In this document: piece by piece, positions 27,732 through 36,470 of the stretch
Layout of the letters: every line of letters begins with the position of its first letter
Numbering within the stretch: position 1 is the first letter of the stretch
Assembly: GCF_025264685.1 (NCBI RefSeq)
Contig: NZ_CP073721.1
Span: forward strand, 3,277,001 to 3,341,000
Direction: 5' to 3'
Length of the DNA: 64,000 bases
Source of the DNA: Dactylosporangium roseum
GTDB taxonomy: Bacteria; Actinomycetota; Actinomycetes; Mycobacteriales; Micromonosporaceae
The notes under the pieces: generated by a model
Database searches by the model: none
Seen by the model: only the letters and a program-made list of their open reading frames with translations
What the model was told of the DNA's origin: nothing
Program-made: the position numbers and the translations under genes

Positions 27732-28844
27732 TCAGTCACTGAAGTCGGGTACCTCGTCGGACACCAAGTCTTCGGCATGGCCCTCGAGCATCTTCGCGAA
27801 GTCGGCAGAGCGCGGAAGCATTGTCTTTTCGTAGGCGTGTACGGCCTCATCGACGGTCGAGGAGCCAGCGAGCGCAAGGGCGAGCTCGCTGGCGTCGAGC
27901 ATGGCGAGGTTGACGCCGACGCCGAGCGGCGGCATGAGGTGCGCGGCGTCGCCGAGCAGGGTCACGGACGGATGGTGGTTCCAGACGTGCGGTACCGGCA
28001 GGGCGTAGAGCGGCCGGTCGACGTAGGGGTCGTCGTTGTCGCTGACAAGCCGGCGCATCCGGGGCGACCAGGCGGCGAACTCGTCGAGCAGGTGGGCGCG
28101 AAGACCGGCGGTGTCCCCGACCGTCAACCCCGCGGCGGTGATCCAGCCGGGCGCCACCTTCTGGATGATGTACACCCGGATGTGCCCGCCGCTGTTGCGT
28201 TGCGCGAAGAGACCACGCTGGCCGTCGCCGGCGTGGGCGCTGCCTGCGCCGACCAGTTCCGACAGGTCCGGGTGCCGGTTCTCCACGTCGTGGAACCAGG
28301 CCTCGAGGAAGCTCACGCCGATGGGTTGCGGGACGGCGGGCGAGACGGCCGGCCGGACCTGCGAGAACGCTCCGTCCGCGCCGATGACCAGGTCGGTTTC
28401 GACGGTTGCGCCGTCGGTGAAGCGCAGCACCCGACCGTCGGTCGATTCCAGGGCGCGACCCCACCGTACGGTTCCCGGCTCCAGCGAGTCGAGCAGCAGG
28501 TCCCGCAACTGGCCGCGGTCGATCTCGGGCTTGAACAGGTCGTCCGCGTCCGGTACCGAGTGCGCCCTGATCGTGCCGGTCATGTCCATCTCTCGCATCT
28601 CCTGCCCTTCCGGGCGGGCGAGCGCGAGGAACTCGTCGAGCAGGCCAGCTTCGCGCAGGGCGAGCTGACCGTCGTCGGCGTGCAGGTCGAGGGTGCCGCC
28701 CTGGTCGCGTGCGTCGCGGCTGGGATCGCGGTCGTAGACGGTGACCGCGATGCCGTGCCGCTGCAGGATCCGGGCGCAGGTGAGGCCGCCGGGGCCGGCG
28801 CCGATGATGCTGATGCCGGCTTCGCTGGGTGCTGGTGAGTTCAT
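27732..28844 (-). CDS. TetX-like FAD-dependent monooxygenase
   Basis: The 370-residue protein has the class A flavoprotein monooxygenase motifs: dinucleotide-binding ISIIGAGPGGLTCARIL at residues 11-27, TDLVIGADGAFSQVRPAVSP in the middle, and SVTLLGDAAHLMPPLGVGVN near residue 305. The ARDQGGTLDLHADDGQLALR segment is typical of TetX-like enzymes. These hydroxylate aromatic substrates or tetracyclines with NADPH and oxygen. It is divergent from a TetR regulator with a palindrome in the 110-base gap, so it is very probably repressed by that protein and induced by its substrate. Confidence 0.92.
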   Translation of the reverse strand: MNSPAPSEAGISIIGAGPGGLTCARILQRHGIAVTVYDRDPSRDARDQGGTLDLHADDGQLALREAGLLDEFLALARPEGQEMREMDMTGTIRAHSVPDADDLFKPEIDRGQLRDLLLDSLEPGTVRWGRALESTDGRVLRFTDGATVETDLVIGADGAFSQVRPAVSPAVPQPIGVSFLEAWFHDVENRHPDLSELVGAGSAHAGDGQRGLFAQRNSGGHIRVYIIQKVAPGWITAAGLTVGDTAGLRAHLLDEFAAWSPRMRRLVSDNDDPYVDRPLYALPVPHVWNHHPSVTLLGDAAHLMPPLGVGVNLAMLDASELALALAGSSTVDEAVHAYEKTMLPRSADFAKMLEGHAEDLVSDEVPDFSD

Positions 28845-28900
28845 CTGGCGCTCCTGCGGATCATGTCATCTGTCCGCTCCAGAAAAGCAGATCGAGTTCA

Positions 28901-28921
28901 AAAGTGCAATGAGTACACTTT
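28901..28921. promoter_or_regulatory. Palindromic operator between TetR and the monooxygenase
   Basis: AAAGTGCA-ATGAG-TACACTTT has two 8-base arms with one mismatch around a 5-base centre. It lies in the divergent intergenic region, 34 bases before the TetR start, and is the likely site where the TetR protein represses both genes. Confidence 0.75.
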
Positions 28922-28954
28922 AGCAACCATGCCATTCTCGGTTACAGTGAACCT

Positions 28955-29575
28955 ATGACTGCGGTACCTGCCGGTCGGCGTGAACGCAAGAAGACGGCCA
29001 CTCGTCAAGCGATCGCTGACGCGGCGCTGCGGCTGTTCCTGCAACGCGGGTACGACGCGGTCAGCATCCGGGAGATCGCCGACGCCGCTGATGTGTCGAC
29101 CACCACGCTGTTCAAGCACTTCACCGGTAAGGAAGCGCTGGTCTTCGACGACGACCAGGGCCGGGAGTCGGCGCTGGTCGCCGCCGTGCGGGACCGGCCC
29201 GCCGGCCAGAGCATCCTCGACGGCCTCCGGCTGCACATCCTCGACACCTGGTTGCCGATCGCGGCGCATCCGCAGCGGCGCCAGTTCACCGAGTTGGTCG
29301 ACTCAACCCCAGCGCTGCGTGCGTACGCCGAACGGATGTGGACTCGGCACACCGACAGTCTGGCCGCCGCCATCGCCGACGAATCGGGCGTTGCGCATGA
29401 CGACCTCGCATGCGTCGCCCTCGCCCGGTTCGTACTCGAGATCCCGTCCCTCACTGGCGCCCGGGGGGATCGCCGGGCCGCCGTCGAAGCCATCTTCGGC
29501 ATCCTTGCCCGGGGCTGGCAACCGCCGAAAGCCGGCAAGGCGGCAGGGAATCCGCCGCCTTCAACGGCTTCCTAG
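28955..29575 (+). CDS. TetR-family repressor
   Basis: The 206-residue protein has an N-terminal TetR helix-turn-helix: ERKKTATRQAIADAALRLFL, then YDAVSIREIADAADVSTTTL and FKHFTGKEALVF. The C-terminal ligand domain matches TetR-like proteins with RQFTELVDSTPALRAYAERM. It is divergent from the TetX-like monooxygenase and should control it and itself through the palindrome at 28901-28921. The 3' end overlaps the end of a broken S8 protease gene by four bases. Confidence 0.92.
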   Translation: MTAVPAGRRERKKTATRQAIADAALRLFLQRGYDAVSIREIADAADVSTTTLFKHFTGKEALVFDDDQGRESALVAAVRDRPAGQSILDGLRLHILDTWLPIAAHPQRRQFTELVDSTPALRAYAERMWTRHTDSLAAAIADESGVAHDDLACVALARFVLEIPSLTGARGDRRAAVEAIFGILARGWQPPKAGKAAGNPPPSTAS

Positions 29576-30225
29576 GTTGCAGGGGCACGGGCTGGAGGGC
29601 TGTGCCCTCGCCGCTTGTAGTCGACGCCGGTGTCCAGGACCGCGACGGCGGCGCCGTCGCCTTGGAAGCCCTCCGCGGCCGCTTTGGGTTGGTGTACCAG
29701 GGGCAGGCTTTGGGCCAGGTTGGTGTCGCTGGCCACGTTCTCGTGCACGGACTCGACGGCCGGGTCGGCCAGCAGCGCCTCCATCGCGGCAGCGCCAGGC
29801 ACGTGCAGGTACTGCACCGGAAGGACCGCGTAGTCCTGCAGTACGGTGACGCCGTGCCGAACCCGGGTGGCCGAGTCGTGCTTGAGCCGGCCGTAGGCGC
29901 CGGCGGCGAGCGTGCCGTATGCCTTACGGCCCGAGGAGCTGTGCAGGCCGCCGTGCTTGCGCTGCACCTCGCTGATTACCTGCTGCCGCACCGGCGCTGC
30001 CCGGTAGGTGACCAGCACGTCGACCTGACCGTTCGCCTGCAGCGCTGTGGCCGACGCGGCGTCGATGCGGGCGCGGTGGGGAGGCTTGGGGGTGTCGGCG
30101 GCGGTCGCCGCGGCGGTCCGGGGTGCGGCCCCGACCAGGCCGGCGGCCGCAGCGAGCGTCAGGACCGCGGCCGCCATTGTCCATGGTCGACGGCGGCCGG
30201 ACAGAGACTGGTGACGATGCTGCAT
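29572..30225 (-). pseudogene. Truncated subtilisin-like (S8) secreted protease
   Basis: From ATG 30225 (AGGAGG five bases upstream) the frame gives a signal peptide (WTMAAAVLTLAAAAGLVGAA), an inhibitor-like propeptide (VDVLVTYRAAPVRQQVISEV) and the start of the S8 domain: GDGAAVAVLDTGVDY, which holds the catalytic Asp. Fourteen residues later the frame ends in unrelated sequence; the His and Ser parts of the triad are absent. The TetR gene's end abuts it, so the rest was lost by deletion. The product cannot be an active protease. Confidence 0.8.
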
Positions 30226-30642
30226 GACGTCCTCCTGGGTGAGCGCTGGACGTTGTCGAGCGCTCACGGTAGTGACGCCGGATGCGGATCGGTTTCCGCG
30301 AACGGGATGTGGTGACGCGCCGACGCGCCGGACCGGCCCGACGAACCGAATGATGGTCCGGCTGAACAGCGACCGGTCGCCGGACGATCGTCGGGCGGCC
30401 GAGGCACGAGGCGCCGACCCTGGTCAGGTGACCGTGGTGACGTGCACGCCGTAGCCGTGCGGCAATGACACCAGCGTGCTGGCAAGCGGATCGTCTGCCC
30501 GGCTGCCCCGCGTCGCCCTTCGTCCAGTGCGGACCGCCGGCCGGCCCCGGCATTCCGGCGCCGCTGCGCCCGGCAACAGCCACGGCCGGCTCACGATCGG
30601 ACAGATCACCTCGATCCGTTTTGGCGACCCGGCAGAGCCGGC
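30226..30642. other. Gene-free stretch
   Basis: About 415 bases between the S8 fragment's start and the end of the DUF1345 gene. Only short, arginine-rich frames are seen, with no RNA gene or clear hairpin. The right part may hold the terminator of the DUF1345 gene and the left part the promoter of the S8 fragment. Confidence 0.35.
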
Positions 30643-31344
30643 TCAGCCGGGCAGGGAGTTGACGACCAGAGCCAGGATTGCGGTGTTGAACGCGAACGTA
30701 AACAGTTTGTGCGGCAGCATCATGCGGCGGAAGCTGGGTCCGGCTTCGACGTCGGTGGTGCCGAAGGTCATGCCGATGGAGTAGGCGAAGTCGCGGTAGT
30801 CGGGGGTGTCGGTGCCGGGGAAGCGAAGGCCGCCGCCGTCGCGGTAGTACTTCGCGGCGTAGAGCTCGGCGTAGACGGCGTGCAGGACCAGCCAGGACAT
30901 GAAGATGTTGGCGGCGACGAGGATGCGGGCCAGTCCGGCCGCGTCTGGAGCGTCGGTCTGGATGTGGGGCAGGGTCACGACGGCGTCGTACACCTCGCCG
31001 AAGACCAGGGCGATGGCGAGCAGCATCCAGGCGGCGGCGCGGACGGGGCCGCGCCGCATCCCGGCCTGCGCCTGGAGCTGCTGCGTCGGTGCGAACCGGA
31101 AGAGTGCCCACGTCAGGCTGAGATAGACGGCGAAGGCGATGCTTTCCGCGAGGGTGCCGGCGACGGTGTCGACCGACTGCTGCCCGACGTGCCCGAAGCC
31201 GTGCAGGCCGGCGGCGAGTACCACCAGCACGATGAACGCGGCGACCGCGAAGCTGAGCCGGGCGGCCCGGCCGAGCAGCCGCCACCGGTGCTGCCGGCCC
31301 GCGGGCGGCCCGTCCATCCGGGCGCCTACTGCGACGTCGGCCAT
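30643..31344 (-). CDS. DUF1345 integral membrane protein
   Basis: The 233-residue protein has five to six hydrophobic segments (LSFAVAAFIVLVVLAAGLHG, then ESIAFAVYLSLTWALFRFA, AWMLLAIALVFGEVYDAVV, and a final FNTAILALVVNSLPG). The signature segment TPDYRDFAYSIGMTFGTTDV lies near residue 190, as in DUF1345 proteins. The function of this family is not established. The start at 31344 follows GGGAAGGGAG. Confidence 0.85.
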   Translation of the reverse strand: MADVAVGARMDGPPAGRQHRWRLLGRAARLSFAVAAFIVLVVLAAGLHGFGHVGQQSVDTVAGTLAESIAFAVYLSLTWALFRFAPTQQLQAQAGMRRGPVRAAAWMLLAIALVFGEVYDAVVTLPHIQTDAPDAAGLARILVAANIFMSWLVLHAVYAELYAAKYYRDGGGLRFPGTDTPDYRDFAYSIGMTFGTTDVEAGPSFRRMMLPHKLFTFAFNTAILALVVNSLPG

Positions 31345-31458
31345 GCCGGTCTCCCTTCCCGAACGGTGACAGTGGCCATGGTGGCGCCTTCCTGGTGAGG
31401 GCGCCGGACCGGCCGTACGTCTCGACGGAGCGGCCTGGGCCGCCGGTGATACACCGCC

Positions 31459-32430
31459 CCTCAGCCGAGCCGGAGGCGTTCATACGGACGGCCGTGTCGC
31501 ACCACGGTTCGCACGGCGCGCAGCGCGGTGATGTCGGCGCTCGGGTCGGTCGCCGTCGACGAGGGGCAGGTCGACGGCGAGCCCGCCGTGCGGCTTGACC
31601 GGATGAATGCCCGAGTCGACGCCGCTGATGAGGTCGACGCCGGCCTCGTGCAGCGCCCGGACCTGCGCCTGCCGCTCGGCCCGGTGGAGGCCGACCTGCT
31701 CGCGGACCGGCGCGTGCTCGGGCCCGCCGAACGCGCTCAGGTCGAAGCCCAGGGTTGGACACACCGCGATGCCGGCGGCCGCGATCCCGGCGGCCAGGTC
31801 CGGGGTGGTGGAGCTGCAGTGCTCGATGCCGTCGACGCCCGCCTCGAAACACTGCCGTACGGCGCCGAGGGCTTGGGCGTGGGCAGTGACGGGAAGTCCG
31901 TGCCGGTGGGCCTCGTCCACGACGGCCCGGACCTCGGCGAGGGTGAACTGACAGGCGTTGACGTCGCTGCCCGGGGTGCCGACGCCGCCGGAGGCCATCA
32001 GCTTCACGAGGTCGGCGCCGCGCTCGGCCCGCTCGGCGACCGCCCGGCGCAGCTCCGTCTCGGCGCGGGCGGCCCCGCCCATGCTCGCGCAGTGGCCGCC
32101 GATGCTGGTGACCGGCGGGCCGGCGGCGAGCACGCGGGGCCGGTCCGGGCGCTCGTGGCGGTGCCGGTCGACCACCGCCCACGCGTGGTCGCCGAGGTCG
32201 CGGACGGTGGTCACGCCGCGGGCGAGATGGGCGGCGAGAGCCGTGCCGATCGTGGCGTCGAGCTCGGCGGGGCTCAGGCCCTGCAGTCGGTCCAGCGCGG
32301 CCGCGGAGCCGTCGCCGCACAGGTGGGTGTGCGTGTCGATCAGGCCGGGCAGCAGCGTCGTGCCCGGCCGGTAGGTCACGGGACAGCCGTCCGGCGCGGC
32401 GGCCGTAGCCGGCTCCACGCCGACGATCAC
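31459..32430 (-). pseudogene. Metal-dependent amidohydrolase with internal deletion and frameshift
   Basis: The first 275 residues are a good imidazolonepropionase/prolidase-like amidohydrolase: LLPGLIDTHTHLCGDG with the metal H-x-H, ADLVKLMASGGVGTPGSDVN with the bridging Lys, VTAHAQALGA and IEHCSSTTPD with metal His, and LISGVDSGIHPVKPHGG with the catalytic Asp. After this about 50 residues are missing, and the usual tail (VDGD, then ADITALRAVRTVVRHGRPYE) continues one frame over to a stop at 31459. The frame that stays open ends instead in unrelated sequence at 31480. It is divergent from a TetR gene across a perfect palindrome. Confidence 0.75.
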
Positions 32431-32465
32431 GCCGTACTACTACTGTAGTTCCAACAGCATCACTT

Positions 32466-32482
32466 GTAGTTGTTTCAACTAC
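32466..32482. promoter_or_regulatory. Perfect palindromic operator upstream of a TetR gene
   Basis: GTAGTTG-TTT-CAACTAC is a perfect 7-base inverted repeat with a 3-base centre, 18 bases before the TetR start at 32500. A related half-site (CTGTAGTTCC) lies near 32441. It is the likely autoregulatory site and would also control the divergent amidohydrolase. Confidence 0.75.
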
Positions 32483-32499
32483 TGACGTAGTATCGGTGT

Positions 32500-33078
32500 A
32501 TGGCCGACCGCCGTCTGCAAGTGCTCGATGCCGCAATCACCGTGCTCGGACGTTCCGGGATGCGCGGGCTCACCCACCGGGCGGTGGACGCCGCCGCCGG
32601 GCTGTCGGCCGGGTCGGCGTCCAACCTGTTCCGCAGCCGGGACGCGCTGCTGGAGGGCGTAGCCGACCGGATCGTCGAACGGGAGCGGTCCAACTGGGAG
32701 GAGTTGCTCGCCGGTACCGTGCCCACCACCCCAGCCATGCTCGCCGAGGCCCTCACCGGGGCGGCCCGCGACGTGGCCGGACGGCACCGGGACCTGACCC
32801 TGGCGCGGTACTCGATCCTGCTCGAGGCGGCGAACCACCCGCCCCTGCGGCGCACGCTGACCGAGGGCGGCGCCCGCGTGCGGGCCTGGTTCCTCAACTG
32901 GATGCGCCTCTCCGGGTCCACCGACCCGGAGCGCGAAGCGCCACTCATCATGAACCACTTCACCGGCCTGGTGCTGCACCAGCTCGCCAACCCGGACCCC
33001 GGGTTCGGGCCGACGGCGGAGATCACCGAGCTCGTCCCCCGCGTCATCCGACCGCGCAGCCTCGAGGAGCCGTCATGA
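32500..33078 (+). CDS. TetR-family regulator
   Basis: The 192-residue protein has a TetR-type N-terminus: RRLQVLDAAITVLGRSGMRG, then LTHRAVDAAAGLSAGSASNL and FRSRDALLEGVADRIVERER. The ligand domain is typical in length. Its stop overlaps the ATG of the mycothiol-type enzyme (ATGA), so the two are translationally coupled; the palindrome 18 bases upstream argues for autoregulation. The divergent amidohydrolase is broken, so only the right arm of this regulon remains here. Confidence 0.92.
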   Translation: MADRRLQVLDAAITVLGRSGMRGLTHRAVDAAAGLSAGSASNLFRSRDALLEGVADRIVERERSNWEELLAGTVPTTPAMLAEALTGAARDVAGRHRDLTLARYSILLEAANHPPLRRTLTEGGARVRAWFLNWMRLSGSTDPEREAPLIMNHFTGLVLHQLANPDPGFGPTAEITELVPRVIRPRSLEEPS

Positions 33079-33731
33079 CCCCGCCGTCCGCCCTCGCCAC
33101 CGACCGGCTCTGGTCCGTCGTCACCGCCCACCGCATCGCCGTCGCCGACCTGCTCGACGGGCTCTCCGCCGAGCAGTGGGAGCAGCCGTCGCTGTGCACC
33201 GGCTGGACCGTCCGGGACGTCGCCGCACACCTCACCCTGCAGCAGCTCGGCCTGCGCGACGCGCTCGGCACGATGCGGCACTGGCGCGGCACGATGGACC
33301 GCACCATCGCGCACGCCGCCCGCAGCCGCGCCGCCGCCTGGAGCACCGGGCAGATCGCCGGGAACATCCGGGCCACCGCCGACGTCCACAAGCCCACCCT
33401 CGGCGTCACCGCCCTGGAGACGCTCACCGACATCCTTGTGCACAGCCAGGACATCGCCCTGCCCCTCGGCCTGCGCCTCGACCTGCCAACCGACGCCGCG
33501 GCCGCCTCGGCGACGCGGACCCTCACCATGCGCTGGCCGGTCCCGCCGGCGTCGGTCCGTATCGTGCGCCGCTTCGGGCTGACCGCCACCGACGTGGACT
33601 GGTCGGCCGGGATCGGCCCGCAGGTCAGCGGGCCGATGAGCGCCCTGCTGCTGATCCTCTGCGGCCGGACCGTCGTGCTGCCCCAGTTGTCCGGCGACGG
33701 CGTCGCGGACCTCGCGACCGCACTGGCCTGA
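33075..33731 (+). CDS. Maleylpyruvate isomerase family (mycothiol-dependent, DinB-like) protein
   Basis: The 218-residue protein has the N-terminal DinB-like helical bundle: RIAVADLLDGLSAEQWEQPS then LCTGWTVRDVAAHLTLQQLG, with the first metal-binding His, and ILVHSQDIALPLGLRLDLP with the late His-x3-Asp site. This is the family of mycothiol-dependent maleylpyruvate isomerases and related metalloenzymes; the actual reaction is unknown. It is coupled to the TetR gene and is a paralogue of the protein at 35079, which has the same motifs and is controlled by a MarR regulator instead. Confidence 0.85.
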   Translation: MTPPSALATDRLWSVVTAHRIAVADLLDGLSAEQWEQPSLCTGWTVRDVAAHLTLQQLGLRDALGTMRHWRGTMDRTIAHAARSRAAAWSTGQIAGNIRATADVHKPTLGVTALETLTDILVHSQDIALPLGLRLDLPTDAAAASATRTLTMRWPVPPASVRIVRRFGLTATDVDWSAGIGPQVSGPMSALLLILCGRTVVLPQLSGDGVADLATALA

Positions 33732-33779
33732 GCGCAGGCCGGCGGTCGAATGCCGCGTTCGCGCGGCGAAGCGCACGCT

Positions 33780-34434
33780 GCCAGCGGCAGGTCCCGCGAA
33801 CGGGACGGCGGCTGCGGGTTGAGCACGTCGACGCGGGCGCCGGTGCTGGTCCATTCGACGTGCAGGCGGCTCCCGCCACCGGCCATCGCCATGATCTCGA
33901 CGCGTCCGTCACCGCCGCCGCGGTAGCTGCCGTCCTGGACGGTCCAGCGGATGACCGCAGGGTCGGACCAGTAGTAGCGGGCGACCACCCAGAACGGCGA
34001 GCCGGGCGAGCTCTCCCGCGCGACGGCCCAGGTGTCGCAGTCCTGGCGCAGCTCGTACGTCTTCGGGTTTGCTGCTGTCGGCGACGGTGACGAGTTCGAC
34101 CCAGCCGTCTCGGCAGACGTTGAAGTAGTCGAACGTGTGGTCGTCGGCGCTGACGTGGACGGCCAGGCCGCCGCAGCCGCCGCGGTTCGAGGCCGCGCAG
34201 CATCCGACACGATCGGGGACGCGCTCGGCGCCGCGGTGGCCGGCGCACACCCACCGCTGGAGCCGCTGCGGCCGGCGGGCGAGGGTAGTAGTAGGCGTAG
34301 ACCGACCAGCCGAGCGCCACAACGGCGATGATCGTGCCCAGCAGTGTCGCGCGGTCAGACCGCGGCCGCCGGCTCGGGGCCGGATCGTTGCCGGTCCGCT
34401 CGCTGCAACTACGTACACGCCGCCCCATCGTCAT
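33780..34434 (-). pseudogene. Membrane-anchored protein of unknown function, two frameshifts
   Basis: From the start at 34434 one transmembrane helix is read (LLGTIIAVVALGWSVYAYYY). Near 34280 reading moves to a second frame (SADDHTFDYFNVCRDGWVEL, then VTVADSSK) and near 34065 to a third (TYELRQDCDTWAVARESSPG, then VARYYWSDPAVIRWTVQDGS and VEIMAMAGGGSRLHVEWTST). Joined, these give a sensible anchored extracellular protein of about 210 residues with several cysteines. I do not recognise the family. It is either decayed or carries two assembly indels. Confidence 0.5.
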
Positions 34435-34570
34435 TCGCGGCCATCATTGTATGCGGGGTCGCCAAACCCGGCCTGGCGCATCCACGCGGAGCGCGACACC
34501 CGGGCACCGGTGGGCAGGGCGGCGGCGGATGCCCTCCACCCTGTGCGGCCGGCCCAGCACCTCCGACGTG

Positions 34571-35002
34571 CTACGCGTAGGGGTCGGTGACCGCGCGCAG
34601 CCGGGTCAGCGTGTCGCGAAGCTGCGTTATCCGCCGCGTGCCGAGGTGAGCGGTCCATTCGGCCTCGACCTCGGCCACGACCCTCGCCGCGATGGCGCCG
34701 GCCTCGTGGCCCCGGTCGGCGATGTGGACCAGGCGGGCGCGGGCGTCGGTCCGGTCCGGCCGCCGCTGCACGTAGCCTGCGCGCTCGAGTTGATCGACGA
34801 GGAACCCGGCGGTCTGCTTCGTCACCTGGGCCTGCTCGGCCAGGTCAACCAAGCGGGTGCCGTCGGGGCCGATCCGCTGGAAGATCCGCGCCTGCGCCAG
34901 GGTGACCTCAAAACCGGCCGCGACGAGCGCGTCCAGGACCCGCCGCTCCATCGCCCGGTAGGCGACGAACAGCAGCACCCCGACGTTCACCTCCTCGGGC
35001 AT
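34571..35002 (-). CDS. MarR-family regulator
   Basis: The 143-residue protein has the winged-helix core LVDLAEQAQVTKQTAGFLVD followed by QLERAGYVQRRPDRTDARAR and LVHIADRG, the MarR recognition helix and wing with its conserved Asp-x-Arg. It is divergent from a maleylpyruvate-isomerase-like gene with a 29-base near-perfect palindrome in the 76-base gap. It presumably represses both genes and is released by a phenolic or other small ligand. Confidence 0.93.
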   Translation of the reverse strand: MPEEVNVGVLLFVAYRAMERRVLDALVAAGFEVTLAQARIFQRIGPDGTRLVDLAEQAQVTKQTAGFLVDQLERAGYVQRRPDRTDARARLVHIADRGHEAGAIAARVVAEVEAEWTAHLGTRRITQLRDTLTRLRAVTDPYA

Positions 35003-35026
35003 CCGTACCTCCTTGACAGATCGTCA

Positions 35027-35055
35027 GATTCTCTGACTACAGTAGTCAGAGAATC
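35027..35055. promoter_or_regulatory. Long palindromic MarR operator
   Basis: GATTCTCTGACTA (35027-35039) is followed by CAG and then its exact complement TAGTCAGAGAATC (35043-35055). A perfect 13-base inverted repeat placed between the MarR gene and its divergent neighbour is strong evidence for the operator of this pair. Confidence 0.88.
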
Positions 35056-35078
35056 GTACCAAGACGGAGGTGGTGGAG

Positions 35079-35702
35079 ATGGACCGGGAGGCGAGCTGGC
35101 AGGCGATCGCCCGGCAGCGGCGGGACCTCGCGGACCTGCTCGACGGGTTGTCGGCTGCGGAGTGGGAGCAGCCGTCGCTGTGTGCGGGCTGGCGGGTCCG
35201 GGATGTCGCGGCGCACGTCGCCCTCGCTCCGCAGCCGCCGAGTGTCTGGGCGATGGCCGTCGACGCGGCGCGGGCCGGGGGCCGGTTTCACAAGCTCAAC
35301 CACGACGTGTCGGTCCGGCACGCGCAGCGCCCGGTCGCCGACCTCGTCGGCGAGTTGCGCCGGTTCGCGGACTCGCGGCGGCTGCCGGCCGTCACCAGCT
35401 ACCGCAACATCCTCTTCGACGTCCTCGTCCACGCGCAGGACATCGCGGTACCACTCGGCCGGCCCCTGCCGATGCAGCCCGACGCGGCGGTCGTGGCGGC
35501 GACGCGGGTGTGGGGGATGGGCTGGCCGTTCTGGGCCCGGCGGCGGCTGCGCGGCGTCCGGCTCGTCGCCACCGACGTCGCATGGGCTGCCGGTGACGGC
35601 CTTGAGGTGACCGGGCCCATCGACGCGCTGCTGCTCATGACCGGACGCCGGGAGGCTGCGTCGGCTCGGCTGTCCGGCGCCGGCGTCGCGCGCGTCGCCT
35701 GA
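35079..35702 (+). CDS. Maleylpyruvate isomerase family (mycothiol-dependent, DinB-like) protein
   Basis: The 207-residue protein begins MDREASWQAIARQRRDLADL and carries LDGLSAAEWEQPSLCAGWRV, then RDVAAHVAL with the first His, and LFDVLVHAQDIAVPLGRPL with the late metal site. It is a close paralogue of 33075-33731. I choose ATG 35079, eight bases after ACGGAGG; GTG 35070 overlaps that site. It is divergent from the MarR gene and almost certainly under its control. The reaction is unknown; a mycothiol-dependent isomerisation or conjugation is the family expectation. Confidence 0.85.
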   Translation: MDREASWQAIARQRRDLADLLDGLSAAEWEQPSLCAGWRVRDVAAHVALAPQPPSVWAMAVDAARAGGRFHKLNHDVSVRHAQRPVADLVGELRRFADSRRLPAVTSYRNILFDVLVHAQDIAVPLGRPLPMQPDAAVVAATRVWGMGWPFWARRRLRGVRLVATDVAWAAGDGLEVTGPIDALLLMTGRREAASARLSGAGVARVA

Positions 35703-35757
35703 CGCGAGGCGGGAACCGAGCCGGTTCGCTGGTCGCCTGTCCCGGTCGGGTGCACGG

Positions 35758-35960
35758 TCAGCGGCCGGCGCGCAGGTAGGCGAGGACAGCTTTGACCCGG
35801 CGGTGCTCGTCGTCGGCGGGGTGCAGGCCGAGTTTGAGGAAGACCCGGTTGACGTGGGTTTCACGGTGCGCAGGCCGAGGTAGAGCCGGTCGCCGACGGC
35901 GGTGTTGGACAGCCCCTCCGCCATGAGCGACAGCACCTGCAGCTCCCGCTCGGTCAGCGT
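35758..35960 (-). pseudogene. C-terminal relic of a LuxR-type regulator
   Basis: The minus strand reads TLTERELQVLSLMAEGLSNT, then AVGDRLYLGLRTV, a LuxR helix-turn-helix. A missing base near 35863 shifts the rest (THVNRVFLKLGLHPADDEHR, then RVKAVLAYLRAGR) to another frame. The N-terminal side runs directly into a transposase fragment, so an IS insertion or deletion removed the receiver domain. Confidence 0.75.
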
Positions 35961-36470
35961 GGATGGAGGGACGGTCGGATCGCGGAGGCTGCAACTGCAG
36001 CGCCCTATGTGGACGGTGGCCGTTGTAGTGGCGGGCGTGTTCGCCGAGTGTTCGGCGTAGATGTCGTTGAGCGAAGATGAGCATGCGGTCGGTGACCTCG
36101 GTGCGGGTGGTGCGGACGAACCGCTCCGTGTAAGCGTTGGCTTGTGGGCTGCGCGGTGGGATCTTGCAGACGGTCATTCCGGCGTCGGCCAGCACGGTGT
36201 CGATGGTGGCGGTGAGCTGTCCGGCCCGGTCCCGGACGAGGACGGTGAACTGGTCGGCCCGTCCGCCCAGATCCATGAGCAGATTTCTGGCTTGCTGGGC
36301 AGTCCATGGCCCGTCCGGGTTGGCGGTGACGCCGAGGATGTGCACGGAGCGGCTGCCGACTTCCATGACGAGGAAAACATACGGACGCTGGAGGGTGAGC
36401 GCGATGACGGAGTTTGGAACCCCACAGGGTGCTGTACCGGCGGGGCTTTTGCAACGACGACCTGACCACC
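35961..36470 (-). mobile_element. C-terminal part of an integrase-core transposase
   Basis: The minus strand encodes FLVMEVGSRSVHILGVTANP, then [40 protein letters not shown] with ANAYTERFVRTTRTEVTDRM, and a final HYNGHRPHRALQLQPPR. This is the DDE C-terminus of the IS family also found at 50041-50715. The 5' half is missing. Confidence 0.75.

Noticed and set aside
29924..32536. 870-codon minus-strand open frame
   Set aside because: It is extremely Arg/Pro-rich, runs antisense or out of frame across the S8 fragment, the DUF1345 gene and the amidohydrolase, and has no domain. It is a GC-rich shadow.
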